From Lapidilactobacillus bayanensis (GTDB lineage: Bacteria; Bacillota; Bacilli; Lactobacillales; Lactobacillaceae): a DNA stretch of 64,000 bases. Made by a program: the position numbers and the translations under genes. The notes beneath the pieces are model-generated. The model was not told the origin of the DNA and searched no databases. It saw only the letters and a list, made by a program, of their open reading frames with translations. Shown here piece after piece: positions 19,331-30,574 of the stretch (position 1 is its first letter; each line of letters opens with the position of its first letter). The stretch is taken from positions 43,639 through 107,638 of the forward strand of contig NZ_RHOX01000007.1 of assembly GCF_003946695.1 (NCBI RefSeq), given 5' to 3'.

Positions 19331-22300
19331 CTAAACTAAATTTTGAGTAACAAAGGATTGCGCTTCAAGAACTTGTAAAATTGCTGCGACAGTATCTAAC
19401 GATGTGAACAATGGTAAGCCGTGCATAATTGCCGCGTTACGAATCACAGCACCATCGGCTAAACTTTGATGCTCATCTGAAATTGTATTAACAACTAATT
19501 GAATCTTGCCAGCAGCAATTTGTTCCAGAATGCCATCTTCATGATCAATTCGGCCCACTTCAGTAACCCGCACTTGATGAGCTTGGAAATATTGAGCGGT
19601 GCCACTCGTCGCAATAATCTGATAACCTAATTCTCGGAAACGTCGGCCCAGATCGAGTGCTTCGGCTTTATCGCTGTTTTTAACCGTAAAGAGAACAGTG
19701 CCATGCGTTGGTACATGAGTTTTGGCTGCCTCGAACGCTTTATAAAGTGCCTTAGCCATATTCGTATCACTACCCATGACTTCACCAGTTGATTTCATTT
19801 CTGGCCCTAACAAACTATCCACATCAGCTAATTTTGAAAAGGAAAAAACAGGCGCCTTCACATGCACCATTGCTCCCGGTTGGACTAAGCCGGTTTGATA
19901 GCCTTGATCTGCTAACGAAATGCCTAAAATTGCTTTAGTCGCAACTTGAGCCATTGGAATATCGGTTACCTTGCTTAAAAATGGGACCGTTCGGCTGGCA
20001 CGGGGATTAACTTCAATCACATAAACTTGGTCATCATGAATAACAAATTGAATATTCATCATCCCGATACAGTTCAGCTCCTGAGCTAACTGTTGCGTGT
20101 ACTTAACAATTTGTTCCTGAACACTTGTTGATAAAGATTGTGGCGGATAAACTGCCATCGAATCACCAGAATGTACCCCAGCGCGTTCAATATGTTCCAT
20201 AATACCGGGAATCAAAACTGTTTCGCCGTCACAAATTGCATCAACTTCACATTCTTTACCGACTAAATATTGATCGACTAAGACAGGATGATCCTGCGAA
20301 ACCTGAACCGCGTTGTGCATGTAGTAGTCTAAGTCACTGGCTCGTTTAACAATTTCCATCGCTCGACCGCCTAAAACATAACTTGGGCGCACCAAAACTG
20401 GGTAGCCAATTTCGGCAGCAATCGCCAACGCGCCAGCGGCATCAGTCGCTGTACCACCATTTGGTTGGAGAATCTGTGCTTGTTTAATCACTTGATCGAA
20501 TTCATCACGATCTTCGGCACGATTAATGTCCTCAACACTAGTTCCCAAAATTTTAATTCCCCGTGCCGCCAATGGTGCAGCTAAATTAATCGCCGTTTGG
20601 CCACCGAATTGGACGATCACCCCTTCTGGATGTTCCAAATCAACAACGTTGAGCACATCTTCCAACATTAGCGGCTCGAAGTATAATTTATCAGAAACAG
20701 AAAAATCCGTTGAGACCGTTTCTGGATTACTATTCATAATAATCGCTTCATAGCCAGCTTTTTGAATGGCCTTAACTGAGTGGACGGTGGCATAGTCAAA
20801 CTCCACCCCCTGACCAATTCGAATTGGTCCAGAACCAATTACTAAAATTGATGGTTTATCAGAAACGCTACTTTCGTTTTCTTGCTCATAAGTCCCATAA
20901 AAATACGGCGTCGTGGACGCGAACTCTGCCGCACAAGTATCGACCATCTTGTAAACAGGTAAGAGCTGATGATCTTGCCGGAATTGTCGCACTTGATCAG
21001 CTGTCATCTGCCATAACTTTGCAACCACCGCATCAGGATAGCCATTTTTTTTAGCCGTAATTAGCGTGTTTAAATCTCGCGGATTATTCCTTAATGATTG
21101 TTCCAATTCGATGATGTGCCATAACTTATCTAAGAAAAACAAATTAATCTTCGTTAATTCACTAATTTCCTCAATTACATAGCCACGTCGTAAAGCTTCC
21201 GCAATATAAAATAGCCGGTCATCTTGCGCCTGAATCAAGCCACGACTTAATTGTTCCTCAGAAATGTCATGCAATTCCGGTTTGTCCAAGCCAACTAACC
21301 CAATCTCTAACGAACGAACAGCTTTAAACGTTGCTTCTTCAATGTTACGACCAATCGCCATTACTTCACCAGTGGCTTTCATTTGCGTACCTAATCGACG
21401 ATCAGCATGACTAAATTTATCAAAAGGCCACCGCGGAATTTTACAAACGACATAATCTAAAGCCGGTTCGAATTCTGCATAGGTTGTTTGGGTGACGGGA
21501 TTTTTAATTTCATCAAGTGTTAACCCGACCGCAATCTTTGCTGCCATTTTGGCGATTGGATAGCCTGTTGCTTTAGAGGCTAAGGCACTAGAACGGCTAA
21601 CGCGCGGGTTGACTTCAATGATGTAATATTGATAACTATCCGGATTTAGCGCCAATTGAACATTACAACCACCTTCAATTTTTAAAGCCCGAATAATCTT
21701 CAAAGAGGAATCGCGGAGCATTTGTACTTCACGATCTGATAAAGTTTGTACTGGTGCGTAAACAATTGAATCGCCAGTGTGAATACCAACCGGATCGAAG
21801 TTTTCCATGTTACAAACAACCATGGCATTGTCAGCCGCGTCACGCATCACTTCAAATTCGATTTCCTTATAGCCGGCAATACTCTGTTCGATCAAAACTT
21901 GAGTGACTGGCGACAAGCTTAACCCGTTTTCAGAAATTCCAACTAACTCAGCTTCATTATTCGCAATGCCGCCACCAGTACCACCCATAGTAAACGCCGG
22001 GCGCACAATGACTGGATAACCTGTTTGGTTGGCAAATTCCAAGGCATCGGCAACGGTATGCGCAATTGCCGACTCAGGAACTGGTTCACCTAATTCATTC
22101 ATTAATATGCAGAATTTCTCGCGATCTTCGGCTTGATCAATCGCCGTTAACTTAGTACCTAACAGTTCAATCTGCAATTCGTCCAGAATGCCGGACTCGT
22201 TTAATGCCATGGCCATGTTTAAGCCCTGTTGCCCACCCAACGTTGGCAAAATCGCATCCGGTAATTCTTTGCGCAAAATCTGAGCAACAAATTGTAACGT

Positions 22301-22507
22301 AATCGGTTCAATGTAGACCTTATCTGCAATTTCTTGATCGGTCATAATCGTCGCTGGATTAGAATTAACCAACACCACTTGATACCCCAATTCTTTAAGG
22401 GCTAAACAAGCCTGAGTACCAGAATAGTCGAACTCGGCAGCTTGGCCAATAATAATTGGGCCGGAACCAATCACCATAATTTTTTTGATATCTGTTCGTT
22501 TAGGCAT
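19331..22507 (-). CDS. carB: Carbamoyl-phosphate synthase large subunit
   Basis: A 1058-residue ATP-grasp enzyme that makes carbamoyl phosphate from bicarbonate, ammonia and two ATP. Two homologous halves are visible: [20 protein letters not shown] at the start and [20 protein letters not shown] at about residue 550. Each is followed by an ATP-grasp domain with [11 protein letters not shown] or [11 protein letters not shown]. The C-terminal MGS-like regulatory domain follows. The start is 2 bp beyond the carA stop with AAGGAGCG in the carA end, so the two are translationally linked. Confidence 0.98.
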   Translation of the reverse strand: MPKRTDIKKIMVIGSGPIIIGQAAEFDYSGTQACLALKELGYQVVLVNSNPATIMTDQEIADKVYIEPITLQFVAQILRKELPDAILPTLGGQQGLNMAMALNESGILDELQIELLGTKLTAIDQAEDREKFCILMNELGEPVPESAIAHTVADALEFANQTGYPVIVRPAFTMGGTGGGIANNEAELVGISENGLSLSPVTQVLIEQSIAGYKEIEFEVMRDAADNAMVVCNMENFDPVGIHTGDSIVYAPVQTLSDREVQMLRDSSLKIIRALKIEGGCNVQLALNPDSYQYYIIEVNPRVSRSSALASKATGYPIAKMAAKIAVGLTLDEIKNPVTQTTYAEFEPALDYVVCKIPRWPFDKFSHADRRLGTQMKATGEVMAIGRNIEEATFKAVRSLEIGLVGLDKPELHDISEEQLSRGLIQAQDDRLFYIAEALRRGYVIEEISELTKINLFFLDKLWHIIELEQSLRNNPRDLNTLITAKKNGYPDAVVAKLWQMTADQVRQFRQDHQLLPVYKMVDTCAAEFASTTPYFYGTYEQENESSVSDKPSILVIGSGPIRIGQGVEFDYATVHSVKAIQKAGYEAIIMNSNPETVSTDFSVSDKLYFEPLMLEDVLNVVDLEHPEGVIVQFGGQTAINLAAPLAARGIKILGTSVEDINRAEDRDEFDQVIKQAQILQPNGGTATDAAGALAIAAEIGYPVLVRPSYVLGGRAMEIVKRASDLDYYMHNAVQVSQDHPVLVDQYLVGKECEVDAICDGETVLIPGIMEHIERAGVHSGDSMAVYPPQSLSTSVQEQIVKYTQQLAQELNCIGMMNIQFVIHDDQVYVIEVNPRASRTVPFLSKVTDIPMAQVATKAILGISLADQGYQTGLVQPGAMVHVKAPVFSFSKLADVDSLLGPEMKSTGEVMGSDTNMAKALYKAFEAAKTHVPTHGTVLFTVKNSDKAEALDLGRRFRELGYQIIATSGTAQYFQAHQVRVTEVGRIDHEDGILEQIAAGKIQLVVNTISDEHQSLADGAVIRNAAIMHGLPLFTSLDTVAAILQVLEAQSFVTQNLV

Positions 22508-22508
22508 G

Positions 22509-23597
22509 TTAATTTAGCGCTCCTTTAGTTGCGGATTTGTGAACATCAATCAGATCCATGAATTCATCGAACAAGTGGGCTGCATCATGAGGACCAGGTG
22601 CCGCGTCAGGATGATATTGAACTGAGAAAGCTGGATATTGGCGATGCCGTAAGCCCTCAACCGTTTGATCGTTAATTTCTTCGTGTGTTACTAACAGGTC
22701 AGTATTATTTAACGATTCTCGGTCAACCGCATAGCCGTGATTTTGTGAGGTGAAATCAATCCGACCAGTGGCAATTTCGCGAACAGGATGGTTGAATCCC
22801 CGATGACCAAATTTCATTTTGAATGTGTCGGCACCATTAGCCAGCGCGAACAATTGATGCCCCAAACAAATTCCAAAAACTGGCACAACTCGTTCAACTT
22901 CGCGAATCATCGGCAAGGCTGCGGGTACATCTTTAGGATCCCCAGGACCGTTAGACAACAACACCCCATCAGGAAATAATCCTAAAACTTCGGTGGCTGT
23001 TGCTGTTGCCGGTAAAACCGTCACGTTACATTGACGCTGACCTAGTTCACGCAAAATCGAATGTTTCAAACCAAAATCGATTACGACAATTCTGCGGCCC
23101 ATCGCTGGACTGGGATAAGGTGTTTGCGTTGTGCTCGTTGCAACCTGATTAATCGGCAAAATTGTTGTTTGTAACTTGGCTACCGTTTCCGCAGTTGCTT
23201 GATCAACCAGCGTCGCTTTCATTGTCCCTTTTTCACGGATGTGTTTCGTAACTGCGCGCGTATCAATACCACTAATTCCAGGAATACCTTCGTTTTTTAA
23301 ATAATCGTCTAACGATAAGTCCGTCCGCCAATTACCGGTGCGACGAGCCAATTCATGAACGACAACCCCTTTACAAGTTGGTTTAATGGATTCACTGTCA
23401 TCACGGTTGATGCCATAATTTCCAATCAACGGGTAAGTGAACATTAAGATTTCACCGTTGTATGATTGATCACTAATTGATTCTTGATAACCAGACATGC
23501 CCGTGTTGAATACCAATTCACCGACGGCAGCCACATCCGCGCCAAAAGCCTCACCTGCGTATTGTTGACCATCATCTAAGACTAAATATCGCTTCAT
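22509..23597 (-). CDS. carA: Carbamoyl-phosphate synthase small (glutaminase) subunit
   Basis: A 362-residue glutamine amidotransferase that supplies ammonia to CarB. The nucleophilic cysteine lies in [15 protein letters not shown] and the His/Glu of the triad in [13 protein letters not shown]. The N-terminal CPSase domain starts [23 protein letters not shown] at 23597 follows GGAGCAAAGAGC. It is third after pyrB and pyrC, but a 231-bp leader with two tandem hairpin units separates it from pyrC, unlike the tight spacing elsewhere in the operon. Confidence 0.98.
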   Translation of the reverse strand: MKRYLVLDDGQQYAGEAFGADVAAVGELVFNTGMSGYQESISDQSYNGEILMFTYPLIGNYGINRDDSESIKPTCKGVVVHELARRTGNWRTDLSLDDYLKNEGIPGISGIDTRAVTKHIREKGTMKATLVDQATAETVAKLQTTILPINQVATSTTQTPYPSPAMGRRIVVIDFGLKHSILRELGQRQCNVTVLPATATATEVLGLFPDGVLLSNGPGDPKDVPAALPMIREVERVVPVFGICLGHQLFALANGADTFKMKFGHRGFNHPVREIATGRIDFTSQNHGYAVDRESLNNTDLLVTHEEINDQTVEGLRHRQYPAFSVQYHPDAAPGPHDAAHLFDEFMDLIDVHKSATKGALN

Positions 23598-23607
23598 GCT
23601 CTTTGCT

Positions 23608-23830
23608 CCTATCTCACGTTTAATGATGGTTTCTTAGCTAAAGCCCGCTAAGAAACCTCCTGATGTTCGTGGCGGTGTCCATTCAACTTAGGCGAAGTTC
23701 GCCTAGTTGAAACATGGCCCTATCTCACGTTTATGATAGTTTCTTAGCAAAACCCGCCAAGAAACCTCCGATATTCGTGGCGGTGTCCATTCAACTTAGG
23801 CGAAGTACGCCTAGTTGAAGCATGGCCCTA
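23608..23830 (-). repeat. Tandem hairpin unit (108-111 bp, two copies plus a stub) between pyrC and carA
   Basis: Copies start at 23608 and 23719; a third CCTATCTC start at 23827 contains the pyrC stop. Each holds two hairpins: TTTCTTAGC/GCTAAGAAA and CAACT-AGGCG/CGCCT-AGTTG. Between copies one stem position changes A-U to G-U on the operon RNA (minus strand), so pairing is kept there. The units could form a processing or attenuation region before carA. No known riboswitch is recognised. Confidence 0.75.
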
Positions 23831-25129
23831 TCTCGTTGTTGAAGCTTGGTGCTGTTGATATACGATTTTGCCGGCAACTATTGTCATGACGACTTGTCCG
23901 TAAACTTGTTCGCCAATAAATGGTGAATTTTTGCCTTTTGATTGCATATCTTCAACTTTAATTTCGTACGGCTGCGCTAAGTTCAAAATCACCAAATCTG
24001 CTGTCTGGCCAACGGCAATTTTACCGGCGCCTTGTAAATTAAAAAGTTGCGCCGGCTTCAAACTCATCCACTGTAACAGTTGCGTTAACGTACAAATTCC
24101 CGGCCGTACCAAATGGGTGTAGCATTCTGCAAAAGAAGTTTCTAATCCTGTAATGCCAAAAGCAGCAGTTAACATGGAACCGGTCTTTTCTGCGGCTGTA
24201 TGCGGCGCGTGATCAGTGGCAATTAAATCAATCGTGCCATCTAACAAGCCATTCAAAAGTGCTTGCCGATCTTCAGGACGACGCAACGGTGGGTTCATCT
24301 TCAGCATCGGATTATCGTAAGTAATCATCGTTTCATCTAAGAATAAATGATGAGGACTAACTTCGGCAGTCACTCGAACACCGGCCGCTTTTGCTCGGCG
24401 AATCAAGTCAACACTCTGAGCGGTTGAAACATGGCAGACGTGATAATGAACACCAGTCTCGGCTGCTAAAACTAAATCGCGCGCTAATTGCGCTGTTTCG
24501 CTAATCGTCGGAATGCCAGGTAATCCTAATTTATCTGCGACTGGGCCAGCATTCATGACGCCGTTTCCTTTTAAAGCGGCATCTTCAACATGAGCACAAA
24601 TTGGCAAAGCAACAGCTTGAGCAGCTTGCATCGCATCATACATTTCTTTAGCCGTTTGAATGCCAGAACCATCGTTACTAAACCCGAAGGCACCGGCGTT
24701 TTTTAATTCTTGAAAATCAACTAACTGACCTGCAACACGGTTCATGGTAATCGTGGCGTATTGCTTAATGTGGACGACACCATCGTCATGATTTAAAACC
24801 AGCATCTTTTTGAATTGTTCAACATTATCTGGTACTGGTTCAAGATTAGGCATGGCACACACTGTCGTAAAACCACCATGGGCAGCGGCTAAACTTCCTG
24901 TTCTGACCGTCTCCTTATCCGTAAAACCCGGTTGGCGAAAATGAACATGAAGATCAATCAAGCCCGGCGCTAAGACTTGACCGGCTAAATCGATGACTTG
25001 ATCAGCCCCATTGATTTGATCTTGTAAGTTCTGCCCAATCGTGCTAATTTTGCCAGCATCCAACAAAACATCTGCTTGAATAACTTCTGTTGGTAACGCA
25101 ACATAACCGTTTATCAATAATGTCTTCAT
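23828..25129 (-). CDS. pyrC: Dihydroorotase
   Basis: A 433-residue zinc amidohydrolase (class I type) cyclising carbamoyl-aspartate to dihydroorotate. Metal ligands are seen in DLHVHFRQPGFTDKETVRTG, in ICAHVED and HYHVCHVST, and D in LIATDHAPH. The ATG at 25129 overlaps the pyrB stop in an ATGA pattern and follows GGAGG, so translation is coupled. The stop codon falls in the start of the tandem hairpin region before carA. Confidence 0.97.
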   Translation of the reverse strand: MKTLLINGYVALPTEVIQADVLLDAGKISTIGQNLQDQINGADQVIDLAGQVLAPGLIDLHVHFRQPGFTDKETVRTGSLAAAHGGFTTVCAMPNLEPVPDNVEQFKKMLVLNHDDGVVHIKQYATITMNRVAGQLVDFQELKNAGAFGFSNDGSGIQTAKEMYDAMQAAQAVALPICAHVEDAALKGNGVMNAGPVADKLGLPGIPTISETAQLARDLVLAAETGVHYHVCHVSTAQSVDLIRRAKAAGVRVTAEVSPHHLFLDETMITYDNPMLKMNPPLRRPEDRQALLNGLLDGTIDLIATDHAPHTAAEKTGSMLTAAFGITGLETSFAECYTHLVRPGICTLTQLLQWMSLKPAQLFNLQGAGKIAVGQTADLVILNLAQPYEIKVEDMQSKGKNSPFIGEQVYGQVVMTIVAGKIVYQQHQASTTR

Positions 25130-26076
25130 TTTGATCCTCCTAACTCAAAGGGCGTAATTAATTGCCGGGCTGCTAAAATATCTGTTATAATCGCCATCCG
25201 CATCAGCATGCCGTTCGTCATTTGTTTAAAAATCCGTGAATGTTTACTCTCAACCAAATCGCTGTCAATCTCCACACCGCGATTCACGGGGCCCGGATGC
25301 ATGATAATCGCCTGTGGTTGCAAACGTGCAATCCGTTCCTTAGTCAATCCAAAAGCTTGATGATATTCAACCGTATCAAAACCATCTTCCGCAGTTTCAC
25401 TCAAACGCTCGTGTTGGACTCGTAATAACATGATCACATCAGCGTCCATCACCAATTGATCTACGGTAACGTGAGGACCAAACTCATTAAATTCATTGGG
25501 AAACCAAGATTCTGGCCCGGCAAAAGCAACTTGCGCATCCAATTGCGTTAAAAGTTCCGCGTTGGAGCGTGCAACGCGTGAATGGGCGATGTCACCAATA
25601 ATTCCCACTTTTAGACCGGCAAAATGACCGAACTCTTGATAAATCGTCATCATATCTAGTAATGATTGCGAAGGATGTTCGCCGGAACCATCACCAGCGT
25701 TAATTAAACTCAAATCCAAATCTGCGGCTAAAATTGGTGTATAGTAAGCATTCTGTTGATGACGAACAACGGCGAGATCGACGCCGATGGCTTGAATTGT
25801 TTTCAAGGTATCAAGTAAACTCTCGCCTTTAGTCATAGAGCTACTACTTGGTTGAAACGAAATCACGCCTAATCCTAACCGTTGTTCAGCCATTTCAAAG
25901 CTAGTGTGCGTGCGCGTACTATTTTCGAAAAACAAATTCATAGCATACACAGGCCGCTTTAATTGAATTTGTAACCCATTTTGAAAAGCCGTGGCTAATT
26001 TAATCTTATGTAACACGGCGGCTGCATCTAATTGCTGAACACTGACTAAATCATGATGACTATTATTTCTGACCAT
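25126..26076 (-). CDS. pyrB: Aspartate carbamoyltransferase catalytic subunit
   Basis: A 316-residue enzyme condensing carbamoyl phosphate and aspartate. The carbamoyl-phosphate loop is FFENSTRTHTSFEMAEQRLG, and HPGPVNRGVEIDSDL near the end is a second hallmark. The ATG at 26076 follows AAGGGGTG; an upstream frame extension overlaps the attenuator terminator and is unlikely. It is the first structural gene after the second PyrR attenuator. Confidence 0.97.
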   Translation of the reverse strand: MVRNNSHHDLVSVQQLDAAAVLHKIKLATAFQNGLQIQLKRPVYAMNLFFENSTRTHTSFEMAEQRLGLGVISFQPSSSSMTKGESLLDTLKTIQAIGVDLAVVRHQQNAYYTPILAADLDLSLINAGDGSGEHPSQSLLDMMTIYQEFGHFAGLKVGIIGDIAHSRVARSNAELLTQLDAQVAFAGPESWFPNEFNEFGPHVTVDQLVMDADVIMLLRVQHERLSETAEDGFDTVEYHQAFGLTKERIARLQPQAIIMHPGPVNRGVEIDSDLVESKHSRIFKQMTNGMLMRMAIITDILAARQLITPFELGGSK

Positions 26077-26099
26077 TTCCAACACCCCTTCATGATACG

Positions 26100-26200
26100 A
26101 AAAAAACACCTAACCACTTGTTTGCAAGTAAATTGCATCCAAAGAGGCTAGGTGTTTTTAGTACGCCAATGACAACCTAATCTGTTCCTCTCTGGAAACA
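26100..26200 (-). promoter_or_regulatory. PyrR attenuator between pyrR and pyrB
   Basis: The minus strand has a PyrR-binding loop TTTCCAGAGAGGAACAG (26198-26182). A strong terminator follows: AACACCTAGCC pairs with GGTTAGGTGTT, then a T-run (26156-26100). With UMP-bound PyrR the terminator forms and shuts off pyrB and the downstream genes. Confidence 0.88.
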
Positions 26201-26224
26201 ATTAATTAGTTCTAATAATTAAAT

Positions 26225-26939
<715 letters not shown>

Positions 26940-27007
26940 GTGTAAACGCAAACTTTGCTTGGATAATGCTAACAGTTAGTTCGATACACCGCGAAAAATA
27001 CTAAGTT

Positions 27008-27630
27008 CTAGAACTATTATTGTTGCGGTTCTTCGTGCCTACGGGAAATACGCTGGTGGAACGCTGCGAGCATTGGTTTGAGCCAAATCAAGCCCAATTC
27101 GTCTCAAACTCAAGCTTTCTTGTAAATGGTAAACCATTAACAAGAATTCCGCGGCTGACCGCGATTTCCCTCCGGCACTGACGAAAGAGCGTTAGTGCAA
27201 CTAAACTTCTAATTTATACTTCTAAAAATTTGAAGTGTTCTAGTCACTCGTCAATTCAGCGCTTGCGCAAAGGTTGCCATCTTGCTTGTCTAGTGAGGGA
27301 AAATAAATACCGCTCAGTGGTGAGATTGTTGTTGCAGCTTTAGCTGTTACAACAAGACCTGTCTTGGAGACAATTTTGGAAAAATTGGCTTCAAGCAGTG
27401 TCCACCACGTTCCAGCGAAAGTATTTATTTTCCCTCACGGTACTCGCCACGTTTTATTAGCAACCTTTGCGTAAGCGCGAAGAAGCATAATACAACAATT
27501 TTAGTTTCGACTGTTTTAATTAGCAACGCTCACTACGTTCCAGCAACAAGTATTTATTTTCCACCGCGTCACCTTGCACGTTCTGTATGCAACCTTTGTG
27601 CAGGCGCGAAGAACCTCAACACAGTTTTAG
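27008..27630 (+). repeat. Family B element, copy B3
   Basis: A 623-bp element between the pyr promoter region and the SRP RNA gene, same orientation as B1 and inverted relative to B2. It starts CTAGAACTATTATTGTTGCGG and ends …CACAGTTTTAG. Left apical stem ATGG-TAAA-CCAT at 27126-27137. Right module with CAGC-TTTA-GCTG as in B1. The right end arm is partly duplicated (27480-27630). Confidence 0.85.
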
Positions 27631-27684
27631 TGCAAAATCTTGAGTCACTATCAGTTGAGACACGCATCATAATTTTGGGCAAAA

Positions 27685-27780
27685 AAAATAAGGCACATGA
27701 TCCAACAACCTTAGTGCTGCTTCCTTCCGGATCTGACACAATTCGAGAGCGGATCATTGCCCTAGCCTTTCGGCACTTAT
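27685..27780 (-). ncRNA. ffs: Signal recognition particle RNA, small bacterial type
   Basis: The minus strand reads GTGCCGAAAGGCTAGGGC, then the diagnostic apical loop ATCCGGAAGGAAGCAGCA with CTAAGG, and closes GGATCATGTGCC before eight U (A-run 27681-27688). The ends pair (GGCA with TGCC). It forms the Ffh-binding RNA of the SRP. A -10-like TACAAT lies just upstream on the minus strand (27787-27782). It is next to tadA as in related genomes. Confidence 0.95.
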
Positions 27781-27811
27781 CATTGTACAAAACTTTAACT
27801 AAAAAAGCTAG

Positions 27812-28318
27812 TTATTTCTTTAGTTTTTTGCGTGCCTTCTGGCTGGCACGAATTTGCCGGAAGAAGTCTTGTAGCATTTGCTTTGACTCAGTTTCATTAA
27901 TATGGGCAAATACTCGCGGTTGATGATTAAACCGTTTATCTGACAACAAATCGACTAAACTACCCGCGGCTCCTGCCTTTGGATCTGATGCAGCATAATA
28001 AACTTCAGCAATTCGACTATTAATAATTGCACCTGCACACATTGGACACGGTTCTAAGGTCACAAATAACCGCGCTCGTTCTAGCCGCCAACTACCGACA
28101 GCCTGACAAGCTTTTTTAATCGCCATTAATTCTGCATGGTCTGTAGCATCCTGGCTAGTTTCCCGCAAATTGTAAGCTCTAGCAATGATTTGACCATCCC
28201 GTTCAATCACAGCACCAATGGGAACTTCGCCAATATTTCCGGCCAATTGGGCTTGCTGCAGGGCTTGATCCATGTACTCTTTTTTTTGCGCTGACGTCAG
28301 CGCTGCAAGTGTTGCCAA
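27812..28318 (-). CDS. tadA: tRNA-specific adenosine deaminase TadA
   Basis: A 168-residue zinc deaminase converting A34 to inosine in tRNA-Arg(ACG). Zinc ligands: H61 and E63 in DHAELMAI, C91 and C94 in LEPCPMCAGAI. The start is TTG at 28318, preceded by GAAAGGT; there is no better ATG. A short hairpin with U-rich tail follows the stop codon and overlaps the region just upstream of the SRP RNA. Confidence 0.95.
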   Translation of the reverse strand: MATLAALTSAQKKEYMDQALQQAQLAGNIGEVPIGAVIERDGQIIARAYNLRETSQDATDHAELMAIKKACQAVGSWRLERARLFVTLEPCPMCAGAIINSRIAEVYYAASDPKAGAAGSLVDLLSDKRFNHQPRVFAHINETESKQMLQDFFRQIRASQKARKKLKK

Positions 28319-28374
28319 TTTTGACTGACCTTTCTCAAGAAAAATGTTAAACTTAATTTAAAGATGGTGATTTG

Positions 28375-29253
28375 ATGAATAACAATGAATTGTTAACGCG
28401 GATTCGCAACGCGTTTCCTAATGCAAAACCGCTCAGTGGCCCTAGCACAGATACACCAGAGGAAAAAGTTCTCTCTTTTGCTGGCGCGTGGCTAACCTTT
28501 CGGAAAAACGATTTAACGGCTGAACAACTAGCAATTTTACAAACATTAAGTGATCAGAATTTCGATGACCAACGTTCTACTAATCCTTGGTATCGTTTTT
28601 TGACGCACCAAACTAGTGACACACCGCAAACTAATGATCAAGATAAACAAGTCCGTTTAATTCAAGCACACTTTACTTTTCATGACACAACCAACACTGA
28701 TGAGTTAACAGAATCGCTTAAAAGCCTCTTTAATCACATTATCACGAGTTTCTTCTTGAACGCCAGTACTTTGATCATTGTTCAGTCAAAGGACGTTCAA
28801 TCGCTTTCTAGCGCCGAATTGGAGAGTATCTTACAAACAATTGAAAGTGACTTCTTCGTTAAAGTGCAACTTTTCTTAGGCAATTATTGGCCGGTCGATC
28901 AACAACTCCCCCTAATCTTTAATGAAGAACAAGCTGTTTTCGCGAAGTCGACTGTACCAGTCAGCACGTTATCATCGCTTGCCTTAGATTATTATGCGCG
29001 CCCGCAATTGCGTAAATCATCATTGGCGCAACAGCTAACCGCGACAATTCGCCAAGAAACCGACATTCAAGACGTTATCACTGCTGTCTATCAGAATGCT
29101 GGTAATTTAAGTTCGGCGGCCAAGCAACTTTTCATTCACCGCAACACCTTGCAATATCGATTAGAACGTTTCCGGGAAGTCACTGGTTTTAATCTGAAAA
29201 ATATGGACGACTTAGTCTTGTGCTACTTACTGATTACCTCGTTTACCGATTAA
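28375..29253 (+). CDS. PucR/CdaR-type transcriptional regulator (C-terminal HTH)
   Basis: A 292-residue protein. The last ~60 residues match the PucR C-terminal helix-turn-helix: DVITAVYQNAGNLSSAAKQL then FIHRNTLQYRLERFREVTGF. The N-terminal ~200 residues show no motif I can name. The ATG at 28375 follows GATGGTGA. It converges with the methyltransferase gene, overlapping it by 4 bp at their 3' ends. Regulated genes are unknown. Confidence 0.8.
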   Translation: MNNNELLTRIRNAFPNAKPLSGPSTDTPEEKVLSFAGAWLTFRKNDLTAEQLAILQTLSDQNFDDQRSTNPWYRFLTHQTSDTPQTNDQDKQVRLIQAHFTFHDTTNTDELTESLKSLFNHIITSFFLNASTLIIVQSKDVQSLSSAELESILQTIESDFFVKVQLFLGNYWPVDQQLPLIFNEEQAVFAKSTVPVSTLSSLALDYYARPQLRKSSLAQQLTATIRQETDIQDVITAVYQNAGNLSSAAKQLFIHRNTLQYRLERFREVTGFNLKNMDDLVLCYLLITSFTD

Positions 29254-29876
29254 AATTGCGACCGTGCCTGTAAAATATAATAGCCTTTATCACGTTTGAT
29301 TACTTCGACGTTAGGGTACACCGTTGCTAAATTCTTTTTGGCGGAAGGTGCACCCTGTTTTTTTTGCAAGACGGCGAAGAAGCTGCCGTCGACCTTTAAA
29401 AACTTTTGACTGGCTAATAAAATTTCAGCGACCACTTTTTTGCCGGCGCGAATGGGTGGATTGGTGATGATGAAATCAAACTTGGCGTCAGCCGACAAAG
29501 CTGCATAAGCATCACTGGCCTTAACCGTCACTTGATCAGCCACTTGATTCTTGACCGCGTTGTCGCGTGCCAAGTCTAACGCCCGCTCGTTAACATCGAC
29601 CATGGTGACTTGCGCGTTAGGAAATAACTTTGCCAAAGATAAACCAATTGGCCCATAGCCACAGCCTACGTCGAGAATTGAAAAACTTTGGTCAGCCTTT
29701 GTTTTAAGCACTGGCAAAATCACCTTCAATAAAACCAACGTCCCATAATCAACCCGTTGCCGTGAAAAAACGCCGCTGTCTGTCGTCAATGTTAAACTTG
29801 CGTCTGCTAAATTTAATTGCACTTCTTGCAATTCGTGTGCCAAATCTTCGTTATCTTCAAAATATTGATGTGCCAT
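29250..29876 (-). CDS. Class I SAM-dependent methyltransferase, RsmC/YbxB-like
   Basis: A 208-residue methyltransferase. SAM motif I is ILDVGCGYGPIG near residue 67 and the catalytic-type motif is ITNPPIRAGKKV near residue 137, the NPP[FI]-type sequence of guanine-N2 rRNA methyltransferases such as RsmC (16S G1207). Start ATG at 29876 follows GGAGCAG. It lies upstream of tadA on the same strand. Assignment to 16S rRNA is by family resemblance. Confidence 0.85.
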   Translation of the reverse strand: MAHQYFEDNEDLAHELQEVQLNLADASLTLTTDSGVFSRQRVDYGTLVLLKVILPVLKTKADQSFSILDVGCGYGPIGLSLAKLFPNAQVTMVDVNERALDLARDNAVKNQVADQVTVKASDAYAALSADAKFDFIITNPPIRAGKKVVAEILLASQKFLKVDGSFFAVLQKKQGAPSAKKNLATVYPNVEVIKRDKGYYILQARSQF

Positions 29877-30044
29877 TTTATCTGCTCCAACTTATTCTCA
29901 ATTTCCCAAATTTCATTAAATCATGATTTAAAGCGGTCCCTAGTAGTAAGTCCATTGCTTCATTTTACCGCATCGTGTGTGCAGTTGCTATGAAGAATTA
30001 TTGTTAGGTTGAGTGATGCCGCAATGCTGACCAAATTTTTAACA

Positions 30045-30078
30045 ACAAAAAAGACAACCACTTCATTTAGGGTTGTCT
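30045..30078 (-). terminator. Terminator after the small membrane-protein genes
   Basis: GACAACC (30053-30059) and GGTTGTC (30071-30077) pair around a loop. On the minus strand it is followed by T6. It ends the transcript of the small genes at 30131-30748. Confidence 0.85.
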
Positions 30079-30130
30079 CACTATGAAAATTATTGAGAAG
30101 ATAAGCATTGCTACTGGAGTTGAATCGTCG

Positions 30131-30247
30131 TTAAATGGCACTAAGATCAACAGACCCGGTGCCATCACAATCGAGGTTCGCTATTTCTTTAAGGCGGTTA
30201 TAATCGGTTTTTTCTTGTTTGATCAGCAGATAGAGCATGATTGACAC
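30131..30247 (-). CDS. Possible very small protein (38 codons), uncertain
   Basis: A GTG at 30247 overlaps the TAG stop of the upstream gene by one base, with GAGGAT 12 bases before. The frame reads on through MLYLLIKQEKTDYNRLKEIA and ends …GSVDLSAI, just before a terminator. The sequence looks protein-like, but the length and start are uncertain (ATG at 30238 is the alternative). No family recognised. Confidence 0.3.
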   Translation of the reverse strand: MSIMLYLLIKQEKTDYNRLKEIANLDCDGTGSVDLSAI

Positions 30248-30456
30248 TAACGCTTGATCATCCTCGAATGTTTAACACGCAACGTATATAACTGAAAGCC
30301 AAAGAGCCAGCAAACCATTATCACAGCTGCAATGATCAGTGCCGGTCTCAGTGTAAATTTCCAAAAAGCAAACCCGATAATCAAAAGTAATATTGGACTC
30401 AAGCGTTTAAAGCGTTGCAATTGTTGTTGTGGACTAAGATCGTGCCATAATTTCAT
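30247..30456 (-). CDS. Small membrane protein, 69 residues, unknown function
   Basis: Begins MKLWHDLSPQQQLQRFKRLS, then two hydrophobic segments (about residues 20-33 and 38-55), and ends in a basic tail RVKHSRMIKR. This is the layout of a two-helix inner-membrane protein with cytosolic ends. AAGAGGC precedes the ATG. It lies between two other tiny frames on the same strand and ahead of a terminator, suggesting one small transcript. No family recognised. Confidence 0.65.
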   Translation of the reverse strand: MKLWHDLSPQQQLQRFKRLSPILLLIIGFAFWKFTLRPALIIAAVIMVCWLFGFQLYTLRVKHSRMIKR

Positions 30457-30574
30457 TTCGTTGCCTCTTTCTGTGATTGGACAGTCACGGTCACGGCCAA
30501 TAATGCCCTATACGGTTATTTTTTCAAGCTACTACTGCCAATGATTAAACTTTCAGAACGCATTAAAGATCAAA

